Assembly (NCBI RefSeq): GCF_017349355.1
Contig: NZ_JAFMPM010000008.1
Coordinates: 434,001-498,000 of the forward strand
DNA from: Thiothrix fructosivorans
GTDB taxonomy: Bacteria; Pseudomonadota; Gammaproteobacteria; Thiotrichales; Thiotrichaceae
DNA length: 64,000 bases
Direction of reading: 5' to 3'
Shown: piece after piece, positions 53,572-63,620 of the stretch
Numbering within the stretch: position 1 is the stretch's first letter
Layout: each line of letters starts with the position of its first letter
Program-made: the position numbers and the translations under genes
The notes under the pieces: model-generated
Told to the model about the DNA's origin: nothing
Databases searched by the model: none
What the model saw: only the letters and a program-made list of their open reading frames with translations

Positions 53572-55132
53572 TTTCGACTCCATGTTTTTTTGAGTAGTCA
53601 AGCAGGGCTTGTACCCTTGCTAACGGTAAACCTTCATTAACGCGAACTGTTACATAAGGCTCGTTATCCTGCAATGGTTTGTAGTGGGTTAATTGTTGAT
53701 GCAGCACGGCAATATCGGCATCTGAAGCATCATTGCCCGCTTGTTGACGCTGTAAAATATTGCGTTCCAGTTCAGCGGGAGTGCCATCGAAATGCAGGAT
53801 GAGGAAGGCGACCTGCATCATACGCGCCAGTTGCTGGAAACGTTGACGTTGTGCGTATTGCAAAAAAGTAGCATCCACGACCACCGCATAGCCATTAGCC
53901 AGCGCAAGGCTTGTCAGCTCTGCCAGCCGGTCATAAGTGCGGGTGTTCATGTCCGTGCTGTACAAGTCTTGAGGTGTGCCGTGGTAGTTACGTTTGCGTT
54001 CGATGTCCGCCCGTAATTGGATGCAGCCAAGTTGTTCCACTAATGAGCGGCAACCCCACGATTTTCCTGAACCACTCAAGCCGTGCGTAATCAATAACAC
54101 AGGGTGTTGGGGTTGGGTATACGACTCAGCCAGCGTCAGGTAGTGAGTGCACTGGCGCAGGCAAGCCTCTCGTTCGGTCGTTTCCTGAAGCTGACTGAGC
54201 CGCAAGGCTTGAACTTTGGCGCGTACCATGGCGCGGTACACTTTGTAAAACGTGAGCAATGGCAAGGCGGCGTAGTCGCCACTTGCCATTAGCCACTGAT
54301 TCAGCAGCCGGTTCGCCCATGCGGGTTTGTCTCGGTCTTCTAAATCCATGATCAGGAAAGCGCCATCACTAGCCGTGTCAATCCAACGTAACGCTTCGCT
54401 GAACTCGATTCCGTCGAAAAAAGTGATTTCAGCGTCAATCAGGGCTATATTCCCCAAGTGCAAGTCGCCGTGGCAGGCGCGGATGTGTCCGTTCTGTTGG
54501 CGCAGCAAGAGTTGATCATGTAGGCAGGCGTAGGTTTGTTGCGTCCAGTTTTCCAGTGAACTCAGGCGTTCTAATAGTGTCTGCTCATGTAGATGCTGGC
54601 GTAATGCGAGGAAATTCTGCTGCATTGGGGCGAGCACATGAGTAGGTAGACCATAAGCACTGTCGCTAGGTGTCTGTTCTGCTTGTTGATGAAAGTCCGC
54701 AAGACGTGAGGCGAGTACGTCCATGTGTTCCAATGGCAACAGGTTGGCTGACAATAAGCAATCCAATTGCTGGGTGGGGTCGAATTGCCGCATTTTGACC
54801 GCATATTCGACAATGTTGGTTGTGTTAGCGGCGCTCGACCCTAAATGGTAATGCCCGTCATGGTATAAAATAGGCACAACTTCCAAGTACAAATTGGGGG
54901 CAAAACGGCGGTTAAGGCGCAGTTCCTCTTCGCAAAAGTATTGCCTATCAGCCAGTTGAGAAAAATTGAGAAAGCCAAAGTTGACCGGTTTTTTTATCTT
55001 GTAAGCGAATACGCCCGTCAGGAATACGGTCGATATGTGGGTGTGAATTACTTGTATATTGTGTGTTGTATGTGGGTAGAATGCGGGTTTGCGCATTGCC
55101 TCCCACAGCGTGTCAGATGTGTGTGAGGACAT
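53561..55132 (-). CDS. aminoglycoside-phosphotransferase-like kinase/P-loop ATPase fusion
   Basis: 523 residues. Residues 1-330 are a kinase-like domain with CHGDLHLGNIALID and FFDGIEFSEALRWID; residues 340-500 form a P-loop kinase with THGLSGSGKSWGC and VVVDATFLQYAQR. This two-domain protein is widespread; substrate unknown. Confidence 0.85.
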   Translation of the reverse strand: MSSHTSDTLWEAMRKPAFYPHTTHNIQVIHTHISTVFLTGVFAYKIKKPVNFGFLNFSQLADRQYFCEEELRLNRRFAPNLYLEVVPILYHDGHYHLGSSAANTTNIVEYAVKMRQFDPTQQLDCLLSANLLPLEHMDVLASRLADFHQQAEQTPSDSAYGLPTHVLAPMQQNFLALRQHLHEQTLLERLSSLENWTQQTYACLHDQLLLRQQNGHIRACHGDLHLGNIALIDAEITFFDGIEFSEALRWIDTASDGAFLIMDLEDRDKPAWANRLLNQWLMASGDYAALPLLTFYKVYRAMVRAKVQALRLSQLQETTEREACLRQCTHYLTLAESYTQPQHPVLLITHGLSGSGKSWGCRSLVEQLGCIQLRADIERKRNYHGTPQDLYSTDMNTRTYDRLAELTSLALANGYAVVVDATFLQYAQRQRFQQLARMMQVAFLILHFDGTPAELERNILQRQQAGNDASDADIAVLHQQLTHYKPLQDNEPYVTVRVNEGLPLARVQALLDYSKKHGVENAS

Positions 55133-55183
55133 GCTCCGTCTCTCTTATATGACCCGAAAATATAAGCATAGCAGGAAAATAGT

Positions 55184-57613
55184 TTGAGTCAGGAAGTAAT
55201 ACAGGAATCCGCCACGCGGCGTTTCTTCAAAGGGTTATGGTTTACCTTGTCGTTATTTGGGCGAGTGTTCCGCATCCTGCTACTGGTGGCGCTGGTACTG
55301 GGTTTGCTGCTGGGTATTGTGTATACCTTGGAGCTGGATGAAAAAGTCCGTGATCAATTTGAAGGTAGGCGTTGGGAGTTACCCGCACGGGTTTTTGCCC
55401 GCCCTTTGGATATGTACGAAGGCCAGCAATTGTTCGCTGATCACTTGGAAGAAGAGCTAAAGCTGCTCAACTATCGCTCGATTGATAAGCCCATTGAAAC
55501 AGGTCAGTACCACCGCGAAGGCAGTAAATTTGTCATTAATACCCGTGGTTTTCAATTTGCTGACGATAAAGAACCAGCGCGTAGCATTAAAGTGAATGTA
55601 GCGAATGGCAAAATTGCCGCATTAGCTTACGCCGATGGTAAAAATTCGCTCGATTTAATGCGCCTTGAACCGGTCTTGATTGGTAATTTTTACCCACGCA
55701 AAAACGAAGACCGCGTATTAGTACGCCAGAAAGATGTGCCGCCGCTGTTAGTGAGTGGTTTGGTGGCGGTCGAAGACAAAAAGTTTTACGAGCATCAAGG
55801 TGTGAATCCGCTCGCGATTGGTCGGGCGCTGGTCGCGAATGTGAAAGCCGGTCATACGGTACAAGGCGGCAGCACGCTGACCCAACAGTTGGTAAAAAAC
55901 TTCTACCTGACCAATGAGCGCAGTTGGCATCGTAAGCTCAAGGAAGCCACGATGGCGTTTCTGCTGGAAATGCGTTACACCAAACAAGACATTATGGAAG
56001 CCTACCTCAATGAAATCCATTTAGGGCAGGATGGTGAACGTGCGATTCACGGGTTTGGTTTGGCAGCGCAGTTTTACTTCAACCGTCCGGTATGGGAATT
56101 GAAGCCTGACCAAATTGCCTTGCTGATTGGTCTTGCCAAAGGCGCGGGCTATTACGACCCGCGTTTGCACCCTGATCGCGCTTTGGAACGGCGTAATTTG
56201 GTGCTGCAAGTGATGCTCAACGAAAGAGCCATCACCCCGGCTATCTATCAAGAAGCTCTGGCGCAGCCGTTAGGTGTTAGCGAGAAAAAGCCTTCAGGGA
56301 ATAGCCCTTTCCCAGCGTATTTGGATTTGGTGCGCCAACAATTGCAGCGTGATTACAAAGAAGAAGATGTGCGTAGCCAAGGTTTGATGATCTTTACCGC
56401 GATGGATCCTATCGTGCAATTGACGGCAGAAACGATTCTGCAAAACCGTGTCGGACGTTTGGAACGTGCTGAGCGCATTCCCAAAGGCAAGCTCAACGGG
56501 GCGTTGATTATCAGCAGCGTACAGGGCGGCGAAGTCATGGCATTGGTGGGGAGTCGCGACGTGCGTTACGCGGGGTATAATCGTGCGTTGACCGCGCAGC
56601 GGCAAATCGGCTCATTAGTCAAACCTGCCATTTACTTGGCTGCTTTGGAAAATCCGCGCAAATACAACCTCGCCACCCGCATCAATGATGGGCCGGTAAC
56701 GGTGAAATTAGGGTCAAAGAAATATTGGCAGCCACAAAACTACGACCATTCCAATATGGGGGCGGTGACGTTACTGAAAGCGATTATGCTATCCCGTAAT
56801 ACCCCAGCGGTGCGGGTGGGTGTCGGCGTGGGTTTGGATAAGATTGTGCAAACCCTGCATGATCTTGGTATTGGCGGCGACATTCCTGCTTACCCCTCCA
56901 TTCTATTGGGTGCGTTAGAAATGGCACCTATCGACGTGCAGCAAATGTACCAAAGCATTGCGGCGGGTGGCTCTTATTCACCGCTCAAAGCGATTCGCAG
57001 CGTCATGAATCCACACGGTCAAGTGCTGACGCGCTACCCGCTGACGGTCAAACAAGTGGCTAGCCCTGAAGCAGCGGATTTGCTGACCTATGCACTCCAC
57101 CGTGTCACGATTGATGGTACGGCTAAAGAAATTGGTGCAACCTTGCCGAGTTGGAAAACCGTTGCGGGTAAAACGGGGACGACCAACGACAAAAAAGATA
57201 GCTGGTTCGCAGGTTTTTCGGGTCAGCATGTGGTGACCGTTTGGGTTGGGCGTGATGATAACAAACCCACCAATATGACCGGCGGTACTGGTGCGTTGAA
57301 AGTGTGGGCGGATTTGTTCAAGGTCTTGCCCACTAAGCCGCTGCAAGTCGCCAATTCGTCGCGGTTGGTCTGGGTTGACGTTGACCAGTCTACTGGACTG
57401 CGCTTTAATCCGGCGTGCGGTAAGGCAGTACGTACCCCGTTCATCAAAGGCACGCAGCCCCAGCAAACCAGCTATTGTGCGCCACCCGCGTCTGCCGGAC
57501 CGACCGATCCCGTTGCTGCGCCTAGTGCTGCTGCGCCCGCCGCACCAGCACCCGCTGCCCCTGCAAACAAAAAGACTGATCCATCCGGTTGGATCGACAA
57601 CTTAATGCAATGA
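55184..57613 (+). CDS. mrcB: penicillin-binding protein 1B
   Basis: 809 residues from a TTG. A cytoplasmic start, one membrane helix (about 25-48), a UB2H-type region, the GT51 glycosyltransferase (VAVEDKKFYEHQGVNP, GGSTLTQQLVKNFYL) and the transpeptidase with GSLVKPAIYL (SxxK), SRNTP (SxN) and KTGTT. It polymerises and crosslinks peptidoglycan. Ala/Pro tail. Confidence 0.95.
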   Translation: MSQEVIQESATRRFFKGLWFTLSLFGRVFRILLLVALVLGLLLGIVYTLELDEKVRDQFEGRRWELPARVFARPLDMYEGQQLFADHLEEELKLLNYRSIDKPIETGQYHREGSKFVINTRGFQFADDKEPARSIKVNVANGKIAALAYADGKNSLDLMRLEPVLIGNFYPRKNEDRVLVRQKDVPPLLVSGLVAVEDKKFYEHQGVNPLAIGRALVANVKAGHTVQGGSTLTQQLVKNFYLTNERSWHRKLKEATMAFLLEMRYTKQDIMEAYLNEIHLGQDGERAIHGFGLAAQFYFNRPVWELKPDQIALLIGLAKGAGYYDPRLHPDRALERRNLVLQVMLNERAITPAIYQEALAQPLGVSEKKPSGNSPFPAYLDLVRQQLQRDYKEEDVRSQGLMIFTAMDPIVQLTAETILQNRVGRLERAERIPKGKLNGALIISSVQGGEVMALVGSRDVRYAGYNRALTAQRQIGSLVKPAIYLAALENPRKYNLATRINDGPVTVKLGSKKYWQPQNYDHSNMGAVTLLKAIMLSRNTPAVRVGVGVGLDKIVQTLHDLGIGGDIPAYPSILLGALEMAPIDVQQMYQSIAAGGSYSPLKAIRSVMNPHGQVLTRYPLTVKQVASPEAADLLTYALHRVTIDGTAKEIGATLPSWKTVAGKTGTTNDKKDSWFAGFSGQHVVTVWVGRDDNKPTNMTGGTGALKVWADLFKVLPTKPLQVANSSRLVWVDVDQSTGLRFNPACGKAVRTPFIKGTQPQQTSYCAPPASAGPTDPVAAPSAAAPAAPAPAAPANKKTDPSGWIDNLMQ

Positions 57614-57621
57614 GAGTAACC

Positions 57622-58176
57622 ATGACGCTAACGCTTCGTCCTTCTATCGCACTCAGTTTCTTGCTAGTCAGTATTTTATCGGCTTGTTCACCTAATCCCA
57701 CGGTGTTACAGGATCGGGTCTACGGTAGTCGTGCTGTGCCAGCCCCCGCACCAGCGCCTGTGCAGAAGAAACCGACGGCGGCGGCTAAGGTTATTGCGCC
57801 CCCAAAAGTGGTCGCTGCTCCCGCACCGCAACCCAGTAAGGTGATTACGCATCAACCCATGCAAACCCCGCCACCCGTACCAGTGGCGGTTGAAGAACCC
57901 ACGGTTGCGCCGCCTGTCGTCGAACAGGTTGCGGTGACACCCAAAGCGTATGCGTCGTCACCCGCTGTACAGGCATTGATCAGAACCGCCGATGCTGAAG
58001 CCGCCAAGGGTAGTTTAGATAAAGCCGCTGACACGCTGGAGCGGGCGTTACGTATGGAGGGCGATAACCCCGATTTGTGGATGAAACTCGCCAAAATCAA
58101 CGAGCAGCAAGGCAAGCATGACCAGGCCCTTGGCATGGTGAGCAAGGCGCAAGCCTATCGGGAGCAGCTCAATTAG
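57622..58176 (+). CDS. TPR-like lipoprotein
   Basis: 184 residues. Lipobox ILSAC; a Pro/Ala/Val-rich middle; a C-terminal TPR-type segment (AAKGSLDKAADTLERALRME, WMKLAKINEQQGKHDQALGM). Probably an envelope scaffold working with PBP1b, whose gene ends nine bases before. An ATG at 57610 overlapping the mrcB stop is an alternative start. Confidence 0.7.
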   Translation: MTLTLRPSIALSFLLVSILSACSPNPTVLQDRVYGSRAVPAPAPAPVQKKPTAAAKVIAPPKVVAAPAPQPSKVITHQPMQTPPPVPVAVEEPTVAPPVVEQVAVTPKAYASSPAVQALIRTADAEAAKGSLDKAADTLERALRMEGDNPDLWMKLAKINEQQGKHDQALGMVSKAQAYREQLN

Positions 58177-60127
58177 TTCTTCTGCTGTTATTCAACCAGA
58201 GCTGGATCTACCCGATCTATTAGGTGAGTCGGGGCCTTTTGCCGATCTGATCGACGGTTTTCAAGCCCGCCCGCAACAGCAAGCCATGCTAAAAGCGGTG
58301 CAGACGGTGATGAAAACACAAGGCACAGCGGTGATCGAAGCGGGGACGGGCGTGGGGAAAACCTTTGCCTACCTCGCGCCTGCCTTGCTGTGCGATGAGC
58401 GTGTGATCATTTCTACGGGCAGCAAAACCCTGCAAGACCAGCTTTACCACAAAGATTTGCCCTTGGTTCGCAAGGCGTTGAAGAGTGCAGTCAAAACCGC
58501 TTTGCTCAAAGGGCGGGCGAATTACCTGTGCTTACATCGTCTGCAAGCGACGGTGGATGAAGGGCGTTTGCCGGATCGTAAAAGCGTGACGTGGTTGCAC
58601 CGCATTCGTGATTGGTCGGAATTGACCAGCAAGGGCGATATTGCGGAGCTGTCCGCCGTGCCACACGATGCCGAAATCTGGGGGCGTGTCACCTCGAATA
58701 CCGAGAATTGTCTAGGGGCGGATTGTGGCGATTACCAAGAATGTTATGTGGTGAAAGCGCGGCGTGCGGCGCAAGAAGCGGACATCGTGGTGGTCAACCA
58801 TCACCTATTTTTCGCGGATATGGCGCTCAAGGAAGAGGGCTTCGGCGAATTGCTCCCGCTTGCGAATGTGGTGGTGTTGGACGAAGCGCATCAATTGCCT
58901 GAAATTGCTTCCACCTTTTTCAGCGATACGTTCAGCAGCCGTCAGTTGCACGATTGGAAACGCGATACCGTGGTGGAGGCGTTGGAAGGTGCTTCCGATA
59001 TGCCGCAAATCCGTGAATTTCTGGATCGGCTCGAAAAAGCGGTGATGGATTTGCGGCTGGCAATGGATACACCGGGGCAACGTGCGCCGTGGGTACGGAT
59101 TAGTTCACAACCCGCCATCGTCAAATACATGGAAGAACTTGAGACTTGCATGAAGGATTTGGCGGCTTTGTTAGAACATGCCGCTGAGCGTAGCAAGGGT
59201 TTGCAATCTTGCTATGAGCGTTTGCTGGAACAGCAGGCACGGCTAGGGCGTTTGCACAATCCGCCACCCGATACGGTGCAATGGTTTGAAACTTTTACCC
59301 GTGGGTTTGCGATTACTACCACGCCGTTGGATGTCGCTGTGCCGTTCAAAAAGTGCATGGATGAGTTGCCGTGTAGTTGGATAATGACCTCGGCAACGCT
59401 GGCGGTGGGGCAGTCGTTTGAGCATTTCAACCAGCGTATGGGGTTGGATACAGCGACGACCTTGCAACTCGATAGCCCGTTTGATTATTGGCATAACTCG
59501 TTGTTGTATCTGCCTGCGGGGTTGCCTGAACCACAGGATGCGGATTTTGTGTCTGCCTTGGTGGAGGCGGCGATTCCGGTGATTAAAGCGTGTGGCGGAC
59601 GCACGTTTATGCTGTTTACCAGCTATCGGGCGCTTAATGAGGCGGCGGAATTGTTGCAAGACCGTTTTGAGTATCCGCTGCTGATTCAAGGGGAATCGCC
59701 GCAACGCGATATGATTGAACGCTTTCGTGAACTGGGCAATGCGGTCTTACTGGGGACGGCGAGTTTCTGGGAAGGCGTGGATGTGCGTGGTGAGGCGTTG
59801 AGTTGCGTGATTATCGACAAGCTGCCGTTTGCTGCCCCCAACGATCCGGTGATGGAGGCGCGGCTGGACAGTATTCGCAAACGTGGTGGCAATCCGTTTG
59901 GCGAATACCAGATTCCGCAGGCGGTGATTACCTTGAAGCAGGGCGTGGGGCGGCTGATTCGTGATCAACAGGATCGTGGCGTGCTGATGATTTGCGACGT
60001 GCGCTTGCGTACCCGCAGTTATGGCAAGACGTTTTTGGACAGTTTGCCGCGTATGCCACGTACCCAGAAGCTGGACATCGTGGAACGTTTTTTTGCTGGA
60101 AATTTGAATGAAACTACTAGCCCTTGA
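58172..60127 (+). CDS. yoaA: DinG/YoaA-type Fe-S helicase, unusual start codon
   Basis: About 651 residues if started at ATT 58172. Walker A EAGTGVGKTFAYL, DEAH box VVLDEAHQLPE, Fe-S cysteines in NYLCLHRL and ENCLGADCGDYQEC, and a C-terminal QGVGRLIRDQQDRG. Homology reaches upstream of the first ATG (58286): GPFADLIDGFQARPQQQ is family-like. No ATG, GTG or TTG occurs in that stretch; ATT 58172 has GGGAG seven bases before it. The enzyme unwinds forked or damaged DNA. Confidence 0.88.
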   Translation: MSSSAVIQPELDLPDLLGESGPFADLIDGFQARPQQQAMLKAVQTVMKTQGTAVIEAGTGVGKTFAYLAPALLCDERVIISTGSKTLQDQLYHKDLPLVRKALKSAVKTALLKGRANYLCLHRLQATVDEGRLPDRKSVTWLHRIRDWSELTSKGDIAELSAVPHDAEIWGRVTSNTENCLGADCGDYQECYVVKARRAAQEADIVVVNHHLFFADMALKEEGFGELLPLANVVVLDEAHQLPEIASTFFSDTFSSRQLHDWKRDTVVEALEGASDMPQIREFLDRLEKAVMDLRLAMDTPGQRAPWVRISSQPAIVKYMEELETCMKDLAALLEHAAERSKGLQSCYERLLEQQARLGRLHNPPPDTVQWFETFTRGFAITTTPLDVAVPFKKCMDELPCSWIMTSATLAVGQSFEHFNQRMGLDTATTLQLDSPFDYWHNSLLYLPAGLPEPQDADFVSALVEAAIPVIKACGGRTFMLFTSYRALNEAAELLQDRFEYPLLIQGESPQRDMIERFRELGNAVLLGTASFWEGVDVRGEALSCVIIDKLPFAAPNDPVMEARLDSIRKRGGNPFGEYQIPQAVITLKQGVGRLIRDQQDRGVLMICDVRLRTRSYGKTFLDSLPRMPRTQKLDIVERFFAGNLNETTSP

Positions 60128-60821
60128 TACCTCGACCGAAGCCTGTTCTGCTGCTGTGTATGCGGATGGCGCGACCTTTTGCGAATTTGCACTGACCCCA
60201 CGGGCGCATACCCAACTGATTTTGCCGATGGTGGAAACTGTGTTGGCGGCGGCGGGGCTGCGGTTGGCGGATGTCGATGCGCTTGCCGTCGGGTGTGGCC
60301 CCGGTGCGTTTACCGGCATTCGTATTGGCGTGGGTGTGGCGCAAGGCTTGGCAATGGCGGCGGATAAGCCCGTGATTGCGCTGTCTACGTTGGCGGCATT
60401 GGCGCAGCAAGCATACATGCAGCACAGCGCAACACAGGTGTTGGTGGCGTTGGATGCGCGGATGAACGAGGTGTATTGGGGGCAATATGCGTTGCAGGAT
60501 GGGCTGATGCAATTGCAGGGTGTTGAGCAAGTGTGTGCTCCGGCGGATGCACCATTGCCTGCAACGACGGGCTGGTTTGCGATTGGGCACGGTTGGTCGG
60601 CTTACGCAGAGGCTTTGCAAATGCGGTTTGGCGACAAACTCAGTGGGGTGGATGCGGAATCGTTGCCTGCCGCTGAATTTATGTTGCCGTTAGCCATTGC
60701 CGCGTGGCAAGCGGGTAGGGCAGCCGCGCCGGAAGAGGCGCAGCCGGTTTACTTGCGGAATAAGATTGCGTTGACGACGCAGGAACGCTTGGCTAGTCAA
60801 CGCCAAGGTTTGGTGGCATAG
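60108..60821 (+). CDS. tsaB: tRNA threonylcarbamoyladenosine biosynthesis protein TsaB
   Basis: 237 residues. LLALDTSTEACSAAVY, HAQLILP-type HTQLILPMVE, VGCGPGAFTGIRIGVGVAQG match. It scaffolds TsaD in t6A tRNA modification. Overlaps the helicase gene by 20 bases. Confidence 0.95.
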   Translation: MKLLALDTSTEACSAAVYADGATFCEFALTPRAHTQLILPMVETVLAAAGLRLADVDALAVGCGPGAFTGIRIGVGVAQGLAMAADKPVIALSTLAALAQQAYMQHSATQVLVALDARMNEVYWGQYALQDGLMQLQGVEQVCAPADAPLPATTGWFAIGHGWSAYAEALQMRFGDKLSGVDAESLPAAEFMLPLAIAAWQAGRAAAPEEAQPVYLRNKIALTTQERLASQRQGLVA

Positions 60822-60860
60822 TCAAACTGTCATCTGATAAATGCTAAGTGAGGAAAAGTC

Positions 60861-61322
60861 ATGGAGTGGCAAGCTGTTATTGACAACCCGTTGTTGCACG
60901 ATCTGCCTTTTAAGATTGAACTGAACAAATGGGGAAAGATCCTGATGAGTCCTGCGAGTAACAATCATGGGCGGTTGCAATATTTGATTGGTTCACGGCT
61001 GGAAAGAGGCAAAGGCGGTGGGACAGTCATCATGGAATGTTCCGTCCAGACTACCGATGGCGTGAAGGTTGCTGATGTGGCGTGGGCATCTGATGCCTTC
61101 ATCGCTGAAAATGGTTTCCAGACACCCTACAAGGTTGCCCCTGAAATTTGTGTCGAAATCACCAGCCCTTCCAATTCCAAAGCGGAAATGGAGGAGAAAG
61201 TGCAGCTTTATCTGGCAAAGGGCGCAAAGGAAGTCTGGGTGTGTGATGACCGTGGGCAAACACGCTACTACGCCCATATTGGTGAGATAGAGCGTTCCTG
61301 TGAAATCTTAGACGGTTTTTAG
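60861..61322 (+). CDS. Uma2-family (DUF820) endonuclease-like protein
   Basis: 153 residues. KWGKILMSPASNNHGRLQ, VADVAWASDAF and PEICVEITSPSNSKAEMEEK with YLAKGAKEVWV form the PD-(D/E)XK-like core (Asp-Glu-x-Lys elements). The family is abundant in cyanobacteria and filamentous sulfur bacteria; role unknown. This copy seems intact, unlike the one near 33.6 kb. Confidence 0.85.
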   Translation: MEWQAVIDNPLLHDLPFKIELNKWGKILMSPASNNHGRLQYLIGSRLERGKGGGTVIMECSVQTTDGVKVADVAWASDAFIAENGFQTPYKVAPEICVEITSPSNSKAEMEEKVQLYLAKGAKEVWVCDDRGQTRYYAHIGEIERSCEILDGF

Positions 61323-61340
61323 AACAACTCTATCTTCGTA

Positions 61341-61766
61341 TTACAATCCCAGTATACAAAAGCCTCCATGCGTATTGAGGAGCTTTTCGCAGGAACTAGC
61401 TAGTTCTAGCAGCATGTTAGCAATTCTCACTCTATTCTGTTCAAGCCACGGCTCTTTATCTTTTCTATATCGAGAACATTTATGATGAAGTATGTTAGAT
61501 GCTTTACTGTCATCGTTGACAAGCAAGTATGCGGCAGTCCTCCACTCCATAATAAGCATTTGACCAACAGTTGTTGATATATCGGTTACTCCATAGGGGT
61601 TGTAGTTTGAAACACATTTATCAATAAGGCTCTCCGTTACATTAAAGTCATCTTCTGCGATGAATAAAGAGCTAGGTTGCCAGTGTTTGCCCAAATATGC
61701 TCTCGGCGCAATCTCGATGTAACATGTACCTTCAAAATCTCGTGTGTGATGTATAACGAATGCCAT
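61341..61766 (-). CDS. hypothetical protein
   Basis: 141 residues, AT-rich, without signal or membrane segment. FVIHHTRDFEGTCYIEI, SLFIAEDDFNV and a C-terminal helical part with several Cys. No family recognised. It abuts the cysZ-like start with no gap on the same strand but has different base composition, so it may be an insertion. Confidence 0.5.
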   Translation of the reverse strand: MAFVIHHTRDFEGTCYIEIAPRAYLGKHWQPSSLFIAEDDFNVTESLIDKCVSNYNPYGVTDISTTVGQMLIMEWRTAAYLLVNDDSKASNILHHKCSRYRKDKEPWLEQNRVRIANMLLELASSCEKLLNTHGGFCILGL

Positions 61767-62492
61767 TTAATTTCTAGATAGTGTTTTGACCCATAGCGCC
61801 GTACCACCCGCTACGCCGACAGGCATGGCAAAGAAATTCAGCACCGGAATCGCAGTCATCAGCGACAGCAGCCACCCAAATCCCAACGCTTCGCCGCGAT
61901 TTTTCTTCAACGTCACCAGCTCATCTTTGAAAAACAGGTTGTGGTTGCCCATCGGGTAATCTGCGTATTCAATTGCCAGCATCCACGCGCCAAACAGCGT
62001 CCACGCCACGGGCGCAATGATATTAACTACGGGAATCATGGTGATAATCAGCACTAAAATAAACCACTTACCCATGTACCACAGCTTGCCGAGTTCGCTG
62101 CGGAAGGTGCGCACGATCAGCGCGGGCAGGCTTTTGTAACCTTCAAATTCAGGGACGGGCTGCCCGTTCAGACGTGCTTCCACCCGTTCCGCGAGTACCG
62201 AATTGAAGGGTGCGGCAAGAATATTGGCGACGATGGAAAATACGTAAAACACCACGAAGAAAATCAGCACGGCGAAAATCGGCCACAGCAGCCATTCTAA
62301 CCACGTCAACCAGTTGGGCAACAGGCGCGTCATCCAGTAGTCGAGTTGACTTTTTGCCAGCCAAATCCCACCAGAAAACAATACGATATTGATTAGCAGT
62401 GGCACGACCACAAACGGGCGAATACCTTTTTGTGTGATGAGTGATAGCCCGCTAAACACGTAGCCGAAGCCTTTGAACAATCCCGTTATCAT
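61767..62492 (-). CDS. cysZ: EI24/CysZ-like membrane protein
   Basis: 241 residues with four membrane helices. GFGYVFSGLSLI, RPFVVVPLLINIVLF, LAAPFNSVLAERVEARL and DYPMGNHNLFFKDE are CysZ/EI24 signatures. CysZ takes up sulfate in enteric bacteria. Assignment to family is firm, sulfate transport inferred. Confidence 0.88.
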   Translation of the reverse strand: MITGLFKGFGYVFSGLSLITQKGIRPFVVVPLLINIVLFSGGIWLAKSQLDYWMTRLLPNWLTWLEWLLWPIFAVLIFFVVFYVFSIVANILAAPFNSVLAERVEARLNGQPVPEFEGYKSLPALIVRTFRSELGKLWYMGKWFILVLIITMIPVVNIIAPVAWTLFGAWMLAIEYADYPMGNHNLFFKDELVTLKKNRGEALGFGWLLSLMTAIPVLNFFAMPVGVAGGTALWVKTLSRN

Positions 62493-62576
62493 TGTGTATT
62501 CCCTGTTCCCGATAGTGATGGTGTGGCTATACTGTAGCGCATTTAGCGAACCGATTTAAGTTAAGGAGTTTTAACC

Positions 62577-63200
62577 ATGCAGCCATTCATGCAAGCGATG
62601 ACGTTCCGCCATGCCTGTAAAAAGTTCGACCCAACTCGCCAGATTCCAGCGGATGATTTCCAGCAGATTTTGGAATTCGGACGTTTGTCGCCGTCGTCTT
62701 TTGGGATGGAGCATTGGCATTTTGTGGTGGTGCAAACGCCGGAATTGCGCGAACAGTTGCGGGAGGCTTGCTGGGGGCAGCCGCAAATTACCGAGAGCAG
62801 CCATGTGGTGGTGATTTTGGCGAAAACCGCAGCGGTCGAACCGTACAGTGCGTATGTGCAGCGTTTGTTCGGGCGACGTGGTTTGCCAACTGAGGCGGAA
62901 CAGGCGTATTTGGCGCGGTATGCGGCGCACAATGACAGCGAAATCAAGCCGTATTTGAATACTTTCGCGTGGAGTTCCAAGCAGTGCTATATCGCACTGG
63001 CGAATATGATGACGGGTGCGGCGAGTATGGGGATTGATTCTTGCCCGATTGAAGGTTTCTCGAAGCCGGGGGTGGAAGAATTGTTGGCAGTGGATACCAG
63101 CCAATACGGCGCGGCAGTGGTGGTGACGTTTGGCTATCGTGCGGGCGAACAGCCAGCGAAATTGCGCCAGCCCTTGGCGGATTTGGTGGAATACCGTTGA
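62577..63200 (+). CDS. NAD(P)H-dependent nitroreductase (NfsB/YdgI-like)
   Basis: 207 residues. TFRHACKKFDPTRQIP, RLSPSSFGMEHWHFVVV and GAASMGIDSCPIEGF are FMN-binding nitroreductase motifs. It reduces nitro compounds or quinones. AAGGAG precedes the ATG. Confidence 0.9.
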   Translation: MQPFMQAMTFRHACKKFDPTRQIPADDFQQILEFGRLSPSSFGMEHWHFVVVQTPELREQLREACWGQPQITESSHVVVILAKTAAVEPYSAYVQRLFGRRGLPTEAEQAYLARYAAHNDSEIKPYLNTFAWSSKQCYIALANMMTGAASMGIDSCPIEGFSKPGVEELLAVDTSQYGAAVVVTFGYRAGEQPAKLRQPLADLVEYR

Positions 63201-63254
63201 ACACATAGTTATGTGCTACACTCTATTCTGTGTTACTGACAAGCGAGCTTTCCC

Positions 63255-63620
63255 ATGTCTACTACCGTCAATTTCACGGGTTCTGTTGACCGCGATTTGT
63301 TGCGCCGTGCTAAGGTGATTGCGGCGAAATCCGATACTTCCATTAACGCACTGTTCAATGCTGAATTACGTTATCTGGTGGAAACTTTTGAAGCGGCGGA
63401 AGTTGTCAGTAACCAGAATTTCCGCACGCTATTGAATTTTTCATTGGGCAGAATCGACGATCTGCAAGCAATGGAAGCTTTGGGAATTGAGAGTGCTGAA
63501 GATTTATTTCTGTTGATGGTGCAGGCACACCTTCCCATGCCGCGCTTGCCGGATAGCGTGACCCAGGGGATGGTCGAGGTTCTGAATGCGTTGCCTCTGG
63601 CGGCGGTCGCACATGGCTGA
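63255..63620 (+). CDS. putative RHH antitoxin
   Basis: 121 residues. The start TTVNFTGSVDRDLLRRAK and VIAAKSDTSINALFNAELRY looks like a ribbon-helix-helix DNA-binding domain. The C-terminal half is toxin-binding or unknown. It overlaps the PIN-like gene by eight bases. Confidence 0.65.
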   Translation: MSTTVNFTGSVDRDLLRRAKVIAAKSDTSINALFNAELRYLVETFEAAEVVSNQNFRTLLNFSLGRIDDLQAMEALGIESAEDLFLLMVQAHLPMPRLPDSVTQGMVEVLNALPLAAVAHG

